Shown piece after piece: positions 1 through 5,143 of a stretch of 5,143 nucleotides of DNA. Below the pieces are notes generated by a model. That model was not told the DNA's origin. It ran no database searches and worked only from the letters and a program-made list of their open reading frames with translations. The translations under genes and the position numbers were made by a program. This stretch comes from Rhodothermales bacterium (GTDB lineage: Bacteria; Bacteroidota; Rhodothermia; Rhodothermales; UBA10348): positions 1 to 5,143 of the forward strand of contig JAURGV010000182.1 in the NCBI GenBank assembly GCA_030833605.1, given 5' to 3'. Positions within the stretch are counted from its first letter, which is position 1, and each line of letters begins with the position of its first letter.

Positions 1-1812
1 ATTCAAGCGCCTGAATTGTGCGCGCGGTATGCTGCGGTTTTGGTGCGGAATGTGACTATTGGGGATTCTCCCGAATGGATGAAGCAGCGATTACGCGCCA
101 TTGGATTGCGCCCGCGGAATAACATTGTCGATATCACGAACTATGTGATGTTCGAATGTGGGCAGCCCCTACATGCCTTTGATTATGATCAAGTCGCGGG
201 ACACAAAATTATAGTTAAAGCGACCTCTGGTCCTTCCAAGTTCACCACGTTGGATTCGAAAGAGCGGGACTTGCCTGTCGGAACGCTGATGATTTGCGAC
301 GGAGAACGCGAGGTGGCTATTGCGGGCGTGATGGGAGGAGAAAACTCAGAAGTGACTGGGGCGACTAAGAATGTGCTGATTGAAAGTGCGTATTTCGACC
401 CCGCCGCGATTCGTCGTACGGCCAAAGCGCTACAGCTTCAGACCGACGCCTCGTATCGATTTGAGCGAGGAATTGACTCAGAAGGACAAGCTTGGGCGGC
501 CCAAAGGGCCGCGGACCTAATGGCCCAACTGGCTGGCGGACAACGTGTTGACGGAATTGTAGACGAGCGCCCCGTTCGTTTTGAATCCAGAAAAGTCACG
601 CTACGGTCTTCCCGCATTCCAGCCATGGTTGGCGTGGATATCGAGCCGTCCGAAACCGTCCGGTTATTGGAGGCCATTGGCTTCGGTGTCGCGGAGTCCA
701 GCGCACAGCCGCTGGCATGGGAAATTACTATTCCTTCCTTTCGCCCCGATGTGGAACGCGAAATTGATGTTATTGAAGAAGTCGCCCGCTTATTTGGATA
801 CGATAATATTCCGCTTCCTAAGCATTCCAAGATTCCAAACTTTACCCCAAGCATGTCGAATGCGAGGTTGTTTCGAGAGTCAACCAGGAATGTGTTGAGT
901 GGACTGGGATTCCGGGAAACGTATACCAATTCGATGTTGTCTGCCGAAATCGCAGATCAATTTAATACCGCTTCGCTGCCAGCCGGACGATTCAAGGGCG
1001 AAGTCGTGCATACGCTAAATCCCATTACGACAGAAATGTCCGCCTTACGGCCTTCGTTGCTTCCCGGCATGCTGAAAGTGGTTGGTCACAATCAAAATCA
1101 CGGCCAGACGGCTCTTCGCTTGTTCGAGTTTGGACGCGTTCACACGAAGAAAAAAACCAATCTATCCATGGTTGGCGATTACTCGGAAATCGAAACACTG
1201 CTAATCTGTTCATCCGGAAATTGGGATGAGCAAGGATGGTACGCCCCTGCGAAAGAAGTAGACCTATTTGACCTCAAAGGAGTCGTTGATCGTGTTTTGG
1301 CTTCCGCTGGTGTACAAGATCTCCGATACGCAGCTTCCAAAAACGCTGAATTGTCTAACCAATCCGTCGATGTTTTCTCTGGCAAACGTTGGTTAGGATC
1401 GCTTCAAACCGTCTCGAGAGCCATCGCCGATCAATATGCCTTACGCCAAACGACCTCCATCGCTGAGTTGGATTGGGTCAGTGTCGTTGAGTTGGCTTCT
1501 GTGCGGGCAAAAGTTAGATACGAAGCGATTAGCCGCTTCCCAACGGTGGAACGCGACTTGGCTGTCCTAATCGATTCTGACCAAGGCGTTGGCCCTATGA
1601 TCGAGGCCATTCAAAAAGCGGGATCTCCCCTTCTAAATTCGGTCGTAGTATTTGATGTGTACGAAGGAAAAGGTGTGGAGTCAGGTAAAAAGAGCGTTGC
1701 TTTCGGGTTAAAATTAGGAGCAGATCGCACGTTGCGAGACAACGAGGTGGAGAAAACTGTTGCTAAAATACTCGAATCTTTGGAACGTGATTTTAATGCC
1801 CAACTTCGCTAG
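1..1812 (+). CDS. pheT: Phenylalanine--tRNA ligase beta subunit, 5'-truncated by window edge
   Basis: This is the beta chain of the alpha2beta2 phenylalanyl-tRNA synthetase, a cytoplasmic enzyme that charges tRNA-Phe; the beta chain carries the tRNA-binding and editing domains. The frame is open from base 1, so the real start lies upstream. The TTG at position 16 is an internal Leu codon, not a start. The 603 residues present begin at the B3/B4 editing domain (motifs VDITNYV and GQPLHAFD near residues 44-61; TDASYRFERGID at 148-159). A B5 domain follows at about 198-271, ending in GYDNIP, then the catalytic-like B6/B7 region. The C-terminal FDX-ACB anticodon-binding domain is at about 506-603 (RYEAISRFPTVERDL at its start). 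About 200 N-terminal residues (B1 and the EMAP-like B2 domain) are missing compared with the roughly 795-aa E. coli protein. No frameshift or missing block is visible. pheS is not in the window. Confidence 0.98.
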   Translation: MQAPELCARYAAVLVRNVTIGDSPEWMKQRLRAIGLRPRNNIVDITNYVMFECGQPLHAFDYDQVAGHKIIVKATSGPSKFTTLDSKERDLPVGTLMICDGEREVAIAGVMGGENSEVTGATKNVLIESAYFDPAAIRRTAKALQLQTDASYRFERGIDSEGQAWAAQRAADLMAQLAGGQRVDGIVDERPVRFESRKVTLRSSRIPAMVGVDIEPSETVRLLEAIGFGVAESSAQPLAWEITIPSFRPDVEREIDVIEEVARLFGYDNIPLPKHSKIPNFTPSMSNARLFRESTRNVLSGLGFRETYTNSMLSAEIADQFNTASLPAGRFKGEVVHTLNPITTEMSALRPSLLPGMLKVVGHNQNHGQTALRLFEFGRVHTKKKTNLSMVGDYSEIETLLICSSGNWDEQGWYAPAKEVDLFDLKGVVDRVLASAGVQDLRYAASKNAELSNQSVDVFSGKRWLGSLQTVSRAIADQYALRQTTSIAELDWVSVVELASVRAKVRYEAISRFPTVERDLAVLIDSDQGVGPMIEAIQKAGSPLLNSVVVFDVYEGKGVESGKKSVAFGLKLGADRTLRDNEVEKTVAKILESLERDFNAQLR

Positions 1813-1896
1813 ATTGTGGGTGCTCAGCATCGGGTTGTTCTCGTTTTAAAATTTGTCGGTTTGACTACTGGCAAAGGTCTGAGTTTTTACGGTTAT

Positions 1897-1904
1897 TACG
1901 TTTG
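1897..1904 (+). promoter_or_regulatory. Candidate Bacteroidota-type -7 promoter element
   Basis: TACGTTTG matches the Bacteroidota -7 consensus TAnnTTTG exactly and lies 32 bp before the ATG at 1937, in the 124-bp gap after pheT. A start site near 1910 would give a short leader for the coiled-coil gene and zapA. A good -33 TTTG box at the usual spacing of about 19-20 bp is not visible; the nearest TTTG, at 1860-1863, is too far upstream. The call therefore rests on one 8-base match. Confidence 0.35.
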
Positions 1905-1936
1905 ACAATCGGAAGCGCCTCTCCCCTTTTTCTACC

Positions 1937-2317
1937 ATGTCGGATAAAAAAACATCAGAATCTGAAGAGTTGCCCGGACAACAAAGTATGTTCGAGGCTG
2001 CAGAAGACGGTTCGAAATCAACTCGATCACGTGGCTCCAAACACTTGAAAGGGACCCGATCGCTGGAAAGTCTTCGGATTCGGATTGAACTCGTGGCAAA
2101 AGAGCTCTATCGCCTTCGCGAAGAGAATGCTCAGTTGCACCGCGACTTGGATGCTTTGCGGAATCGCGGTAATTCGAGTGCCGAGGGTACCTCTATTGTT
2201 TTTTCGGAGAGTGCGGCCTCTTTGCAATCCAAACTCGAATCCTATATCCGCGTTGTCGATCGGTACATTGAGCAAGAAATTGCCGCTGAAGACGATCAAG
2301 ACGACGCTGAAGATTAA
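1937..2317 (+). CDS. Small coiled-coil protein of unknown function, upstream of zapA
   Basis: This 126-aa, highly charged, presumably cytoplasmic protein has no signal peptide or membrane segment. Residues 1-40 are polar and probably disordered. Residues 43-74 form an almost perfect heptad repeat: L43, L46, I50, V53, L57, L60, N64, L67, L71 and L74 occupy a/d positions. The single Asn at an 'a' position is typical of parallel dimeric coiled coils. A Ser/Gly-rich linker (78-86) leads to a second short amphipathic helix (about 93-116) and an acidic tail dominated by Asp and Glu. The start at 1937 is the first ATG after pheT; it has no Shine-Dalgarno sequence, and neither do the neighbouring genes. 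The gene sits 77 bp before zapA, suggesting cotranscription and a possible link to the division ring. Gammaproteobacteria also carry a short coiled-coil gene before zapA, but homology to that family is not established here. Residues 15-19 (QQSMF) resemble a sliding-clamp-binding pentapeptide. The reading frame is confident; the function is not known. Confidence 0.85.
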   Translation: MSDKKTSESEELPGQQSMFEAAEDGSKSTRSRGSKHLKGTRSLESLRIRIELVAKELYRLREENAQLHRDLDALRNRGNSSAEGTSIVFSESAASLQSKLESYIRVVDRYIEQEIAAEDDQDDAED

Positions 2318-2337
2318 TCACAGGCCACCCCAACCTA

Positions 2338-2356
2338 TCGGGAGCATCAATCCCGA
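2338..2356 (+). repeat. Small inverted repeat between the coiled-coil gene and zapA
   Basis: TCGGGA at 2338-2343 and TCCCGA at 2351-2356 form a perfect 6-bp inverted repeat around a 7-nt loop, 39 bp before the zapA ATG. No T-run follows, so it is not a convincing intrinsic terminator. It could be a processing or attenuation hairpin in the shared transcript, or chance. Confidence 0.35.
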
Positions 2357-2394
2357 ATCAACTACAGCCTAACGCCACAAATTCCTCCGCTAAC

Positions 2395-2691
2395 ATGTCA
2401 AACTTCAAACCGTTAAAAGTTCGTTTTCTGGGCAAAGACTACACGCTTCGCGTTTCGGAAGACGACGAATTGGCGACCTTAGAGATGGCGGAGTATTTGG
2501 ACTCCAAAATGCGGGCCTTCAAAACGGCTCATCCGGAACAGTCTGATTTGACAGCGGCCGTTATTACCGGATTGGCTATTACGGAAGAATTGTTTGTCGA
2601 ACGTTCTTCGACGCTGGATCCCGGCGAACACATCAACGCCGAGCTCAATAAGATGGAGCGTAAACTGTCGCGAGCGCTGTTGGCGAAATAA
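2395..2691 (+). CDS. zapA: Cell division protein ZapA
   Basis: ZapA is a small cytoplasmic protein that binds FtsZ and promotes bundling and cross-linking of its filaments in the division ring. The 98-aa product has the usual length (about 100 aa; E. coli 109 aa) and the family layout. An N-terminal globular part opens with a beta strand and the turn FLGKDYTLRVSED (about residues 10-22). The first helix, containing LEMAEYLDSKM, covers about 29-39. A second helix at about 51-68 (SDLTAAVITGLAITEELF) begins the C-terminal helical part. A charged coiled-coil end, rich in Glu, Lys and Arg, forms the dimer/tetramer stalk. The ATG at 2395 aligns with the normal N-terminus of the family and has no Shine-Dalgarno sequence, consistent with Bacteroidota-type initiation. 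It follows the coiled-coil gene by 77 bp and probably shares its transcript. A candidate 6S RNA lies just downstream. Confidence 0.9.
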   Translation: MSNFKPLKVRFLGKDYTLRVSEDDELATLEMAEYLDSKMRAFKTAHPEQSDLTAAVITGLAITEELFVERSSTLDPGEHINAELNKMERKLSRALLAK

Positions 2692-2741
2692 TTTCACCCC
2701 GGTTTGGTTTATTTTCACTCGCTCATAACGCTGGGTCGCCG

Positions 2742-2749
2742 TATATTAT
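2742..2749 (+). promoter_or_regulatory. Candidate -10/-7 element for the downstream RNA
   Basis: TATATTAT lies 50 bp after the zapA stop and is the most promoter-like AT-rich box in this otherwise GC-rich stretch. It approximates both a sigma70 -10 (TATATT) and the Bacteroidota -7 box (TAnnTTTG with two mismatches). Transcription would begin near 2754-2757, at the base of the hairpin at 2754-2769. No clear -35 or -33 partner is visible at normal spacing. Confidence 0.35.
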
Positions 2750-2753
2750 CGAT

Positions 2754-2769
2754 GCGTCCCAAGGGGCGC
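2754..2769 (+). other. Compact GC-rich hairpin at the 5' edge of the structured RNA
   Basis: GCGTCC at 2754-2759 pairs with GGGCGC at 2764-2769 (6 bp including one G-T) around the tetraloop CAAG. No T-run follows, so it is a poor intrinsic terminator for zapA. Given its place just after the TATATTAT box, it may be a 5' leader hairpin of the RNA, later removed or kept as a stabilising cap. It could also be the 3' end structure of the zapA message. Confidence 0.45.
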
Positions 2770-2773
2770 CGGC

Positions 2774-2971
2774 GCACTGCCCGTCCTGACATAGTAAGAA
2801 CCTTAATACTTGCTTTGCGGGAGCCACCCTTCGAGTTTGGACGACAGGCCTCAACTCCATTGGAGTTTGCTCAAGTAGCAGCGGAGGATCTCGGAAGAGT
2901 TTGAGCGGCTCCCACCGTGTCGACTGAAAAGGTTCTTCGACACCTCGGGGCGGGTGAGTGCTATTTTTTTT
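2774..2971 (+). ncRNA. ssrS: Structured small RNA, candidate 6S RNA
   Basis: No credible protein is encoded here, yet the strand folds into one closed structure. The ends pair: GCACT 2774-2778 with AGTGC 2957-2961, and CCCGTCCT 2780-2787 with 2947-2954 (two G-U pairs). Inside, GGGAGCC 2819-2825 pairs perfectly with GGCTCCC 2907-2913. Further in, CTTC/GAAG and GAG/CTC (2829-2835 with 2890-2897, one bulge) and CCTC/GAGG (2849-2852 with 2884-2887) continue the arm. The tip has two hairpins: AACTCC/GGAGTT (2853-2867) and TGCT/AGCA (2868-2880). The gap between closing and internal stems resembles a 6S central bubble: a long 5' strand (2788-2818) faces a 3' strand containing a perfect 7-bp hairpin (GTGTCGA 2917-2923, TCGACAC 2937-2943). 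The 188 nt from stem to stem matches E. coli 6S (184 nt), and proteobacterial 6S genes also follow zapA. 6S RNA binds housekeeping RNA polymerase holoenzyme as an open-promoter mimic and is copied into short pRNAs. A structured RNA is likely; the 6S identity is inferred from shape and position, and another RNA family is possible. Confidence 0.6.
2947..2971 (+). terminator. 3' arm of closing stem plus T8 tract, likely intrinsic terminator
   Basis: The 3' strand of the RNA's closing stem (2947-2961, ending AGTGC) is followed after two bases by eight consecutive Ts (2964-2971). The stem partner lies about 165 nt upstream rather than in a local hairpin. The only local alternative is CACC 2941-2944 with GGTG 2953-2956, which is weak and competes with the hairpin at 2917-2943. 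Termination would therefore depend on the whole RNA folding, and it defines the RNA's 3' end near 2965-2971. Confidence 0.55.
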
Positions 2972-3021
2972 GCCGTTCCTGCAGCAATATCGGGTTTGAT
3001 GTGCCCCCGCAAGCCATCGTG

Positions 3022-3046
3022 ATTCATGTACCAATAACACATGAAT
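3022..3046. repeat. Perfect 8-bp inverted repeat upstream of ccmF
   Basis: ATTCATGT at 3022-3029 is mirrored by ACATGAAT at 3039-3046 with a 9-nt spacer, giving a 17-bp centre-to-centre dyad typical of dimeric regulator operators. It could also form an RNA hairpin, but no T-run follows. It lies 90 bp before the ccmF ATG and 51 bp after the T-tract of the small RNA, so it could serve the ccmF promoter. The rest of 2972-3135 shows nothing codable. Confidence 0.45.
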
Positions 3047-3093
3047 TAAGCCCTCTGGAGCCTAGAGCTCATTTCCGATACCCCTCCCTAAGT

Positions 3094-3120
3094 TATCTTT
3101 CTTCCAATCACGTTTAACGT
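3094..3120 (+). promoter_or_regulatory. Possible ccmF promoter region with an 11-bp palindrome
   Basis: TATCTTTC at 3094-3101 resembles the Bacteroidota TAnnTTTG box with one mismatch, with a TTTC at 3073-3076 at roughly the right distance for a -33 element. ACGTT-T-AACGT at 3110-3120 is an odd palindrome close to the expected start site, 16 bp before the ATG. Both are short matches and may be chance. Confidence 0.2.
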
Positions 3121-3135
3121 AATTCCGTAGGGCTC

Positions 3136-5143
3136 ATGCTTGGAACGATTGGAAAACTACTCATATTAATCGCGATGGTATCCGGTGTCCTTTCAGGTAT
3201 CGGATTTTTGCGGGCTTCTGGAATTTCAGATCGAGCTCATGAATGGAAGCTCATCGGAAGAGCCGCTTGGTCCATTCTGACGGCTTCGATAGTAGCCGCC
3301 TTTGGAATATTAGTTTATCTAAACGTTACCCACCAGTTCCAGTACGCATACACGTACGAAAACACGTCCATGGACCTGCCGATTGACTACCTCGTCGCGG
3401 CTAGTTGGGCTGGTCAGGAGGGTTCTTTTTTACTCTGGATCTTGCTGAATGGGCTCGTCGGACTGTCCGTTATGAAGTGGGCAAAAGAGTATGAATCCCC
3501 TGTTATGGCAGTAATTGCCCTTTGTCAGGTCTTTTTGATGTCTATGATTGTTGGGATTCAATTGGGCCCTCTCGAGATTGGCGCATCCCCCTTTGCAACG
3601 CTCGTGGAGAAGTTTCCGACGGCTCCAATGATTGCTGCAGGCATTATTCCCACTGACGGACAAGGATTAAACGACCTACTACAAAATTATTGGATGGTGA
3701 TTCATCCGCCGATTTTGTTCACTGGGTTCGCCTCCATGATCGTCCCGTTTGCATTCGCCGTAACAGCATTATGGAAAAAACGCTACCAGGAATGGGTTAA
3801 ACCAGCGCTTCCGTGGGCGTTGTTTGGCGTTGCATCGTTAGGCGTAGGCATTTCTCTTGGCGGGTATTGGGCCTACATTACGTTGAACTTTGGGGGGTAT
3901 TGGGCATGGGATCCAGTCGAAAACTCCTCGTTGGTTCCGTGGCTTATGGGGATTGCAGCAATCCACACCATGATCGTCCAAAAACGATCTGGGCACAGTC
4001 ACAAAGCCTCGTTCTTCCTGATTATATCGGCGTACATCCTCGTTGTATACTCGACGTTTTTAACGCGAAGTGGTATTCTGGGTGACATTTCGGTGCATTC
4101 CTTCGTCGATTTAGGCCTTTATAACCAATTGTTGATTTGGATTTTATCCATGGCTCTATTGGGTTTTGGCCTCTTTTTCTACCGAATGAACGATTTACCA
4201 AAACCCGGAAAAGAACCCGAAATGCTGTCTCGGGAATTCATGATTTTCGCAGGTGCGATGCTGGTCGTAGCGGTCGCGATGGTGGTTTTATTGGGAACCA
4301 GTGCCCCCATTTTGGGCCGTATTTTTAAGGATAATCCATCTACCGTTCCATTAGCGTTTTACAATAAGTGGACGCTTCCCCTCACCATCATGTTCTTGTT
4401 CTTAGCCGGGCTTGGACAGCTATTTTGGTGGAATAAGATGAATGTGGAGACAGTCAATAAGGTCTTGTTCAAACCGATTCTTTTTGCCGCACTTTCAACC
4501 ATTATTTTATTTTTCCTGAGCCCTTTTAGAACTAGGGCGGCCGAATCAGCTGCGCTTATTGCGCCTGCTGGCACGCCACCTGTAGGAACTTCAGCTGGTT
4601 TGTTGGGCGGTTTGGCAGAATCATGGGCAAGTCACGGCCCATACCTGCTCATGCTTATCCTTATTTTCGTGGCCTTTTTCGCACTCTTTGGCAATGCTGA
4701 AGTGTTGTGGAGAATTGCCCGCGGAAACCTAAAACTGGCTGGTGGGGCCTTGTCTCACGTTGGTTTTGCGGTGATGGTGCTTGGTATTGTGACCTCAAGC
4801 GGACTCAACAACCCGATCGGTAAAAGCGGGGTTCAGTTGGGCGAAACCCGTAACAATTTCGTTATTGCCCTCGATCAGACCTTAAATGTGCAGGGCTATT
4901 CGGTGTCTTACACGGGTCATGGCACCAGTGAAGAGGGTCTTCCTACCTACCTCTTATCGTTTACCGACCCCAAAGGTCGTTCTTTTGATATGGCTCCTGT
5001 GGTGTATCAAAGTAATCGCGGCCAATGGATTCAGAACCCGGACCTAAAATCGTTTCCGGAGCACGATGTGTTTGTCGCCGTTTCGCCAAACGTCATGTTC
5101 GATTCCGGTAAAGATGGTGGCCAAATCACCATCGCACGTGGTG
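3136..5143 (+). CDS. ccmF: Cytochrome c haem lyase subunit CcmF/CcsA family, 3'-truncated by window edge
   Basis: This polytopic inner-membrane protein belongs to the haem-handling family that attaches haem to apocytochrome c at the outer face of the membrane (CcmF of System I, related to CcsA of System II). The frame runs 669 codons without a stop to the window end. TAA at 3115 blocks the frame upstream, so the ATG at 3136 is the only reasonable start; it has no strong Shine-Dalgarno sequence. Hydrophobic spans start at about residues 5-25 and 43-62 and recur throughout. WAGQEGSFLLW (91-101) matches the family signature usually written WGGHEGSLLLW. The WWD haem-binding motif GGYWAWDPVEN is at 253-263. 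All four haem-related histidines known from E. coli CcmF have counterparts: H190 in HPPILF, H277 after the WWD motif, H321 in ISVHSF, and H541 in the late transmembrane segment. Beyond about 560 a soluble, probably periplasmic region begins. At 669 residues it already exceeds E. coli CcmF (647 aa), as Bacteroidota versions tend to. Its neighbours upstream are unrelated, so it probably heads its own unit. Confidence 0.93.
   Translation, partial: MLGTIGKLLILIAMVSGVLSGIGFLRASGISDRAHEWKLIGRAAWSILTASIVAAFGILVYLNVTHQFQYAYTYENTSMDLPIDYLVAASWAGQEGSFLLWILLNGLVGLSVMKWAKEYESPVMAVIALCQVFLMSMIVGIQLGPLEIGASPFATLVEKFPTAPMIAAGIIPTDGQGLNDLLQNYWMVIHPPILFTGFASMIVPFAFAVTALWKKRYQEWVKPALPWALFGVASLGVGISLGGYWAYITLNFGGYWAWDPVENSSLVPWLMGIAAIHTMIVQKRSGHSHKASFFLIISAYILVVYSTFLTRSGILGDISVHSFVDLGLYNQLLIWILSMALLGFGLFFYRMNDLPKPGKEPEMLSREFMIFAGAMLVVAVAMVVLLGTSAPILGRIFKDNPSTVPLAFYNKWTLPLTIMFLFLAGLGQLFWWNKMNVETVNKVLFKPILFAALSTIILFFLSPFRTRAAESAALIAPAGTPPVGTSAGLLGGLAESWASHGPYLLMLILIFVAFFALFGNAEVLWRIARGNLKLAGGALSHVGFAVMVLGIVTSSGLNNPIGKSGVQLGETRNNFVIALDQTLNVQGYSVSYTGHGTSEEGLPTYLLSFTDPKGRSFDMAPVVYQSNRGQWIQNPDLKSFPEHDVFVAVSPNVMFDSGKDGGQITIARG

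Noticed and set aside
16..18. TTG as the pheT start
   Set aside because: The frame is open upstream to base 1, and the residues before it (APEL) belong to the conserved APEL-C-RY family motif, so the TTG is an internal Leu.
438..929. 163-codon minus-strand frame inside pheT
   Set aside because: It lies entirely antisense to conserved pheT domains; its product is low-complexity Ser/Arg-rich with no recognisable family, typical of an antisense shadow.
1831..1848. Possible terminator after pheT (CGGG...CTCG then TTTT)
   Set aside because: The stem has only 4 bp including a G-T pair, and the T-run is only four bases.
1902..1907. TTGACA as a sigma70 -35 box
   Set aside because: There is no -10-like sequence 16-18 bp downstream; that stretch is CT-rich and runs into the ATG at 1937.
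2704..2904. Open frame of 66 codons on + over the RNA region, and overlapping minus-strand frames (2723-3040, 2851-3042)
   Set aside because: They overlap each other and a strongly paired RNA, their compositions look random (rich in Arg, Pro and Ser), and no motif or start context supports them.
2774..2971. tmRNA, RNase P RNA or SRP RNA as identity of the structured RNA
   Set aside because: The signature segments of these RNAs are absent: no tRNA-like ends or tag reading frame, no RNase P conserved core around the P4 helix, and no SRP apical GGAA-tetraloop domain.
1..5143. CRISPR arrays, tRNA or rRNA genes, insertion sequences, attachment sites
   Set aside because: No direct repeat series, cloverleaf, rRNA segment, transposase motif or flanking terminal repeats were found on either strand by reading.

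Overview
The window is about 5.1 kb of ordinary-looking bacterial chromosome with every supported gene on the + strand. Three observations point to the Bacteroidota or a close relative (Rhodothermota/Balneolota): the CcmF-type protein has the spacing and wording of the versions from that phylum; none of the three visible start codons has a convincing Shine-Dalgarno sequence; and one upstream region carries an exact TAnnTTTG element, the -7 box of Bacteroidota promoters. The genus cannot be determined from sequence alone.

Layout. Positions 1-1812 hold the C-terminal three quarters of pheT, the phenylalanyl-tRNA synthetase beta subunit, cut by the window start. After a 124-bp gap come a 126-aa coiled-coil protein of unknown function (1937-2317) and zapA (2395-2691), encoding an FtsZ-ring regulator. 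The 444-bp gap from zapA to the next gene (2692-3135) is not empty. It contains a candidate promoter, a compact hairpin and a roughly 190-nt sequence that folds by eye into a closed, multi-helix RNA ending in eight Ts. It is best explained as a 6S RNA (ssrS-like), which is also found just downstream of zapA in Proteobacteria, but it could be a different structured RNA. Downstream of it lie an 8-bp inverted repeat and a short palindrome. From 3136 to the window end runs a large membrane protein of the CcmF/CcsA cytochrome c haem-lyase family, still open at the last base.

How the parts fit. pheT, the coiled-coil gene and zapA look like a housekeeping translation/cell-division cluster. The coiled-coil protein may work with ZapA, by analogy with other small coiled-coil division proteins. 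The RNA would be an independent transcription unit acting on RNA polymerase if it is 6S. The ccmF gene starts a separate, respiratory (cytochrome c maturation) unit.

The main point for a second look is the unannotated RNA, especially a perfect 9-nt complementarity between the loops of two of its hairpins.
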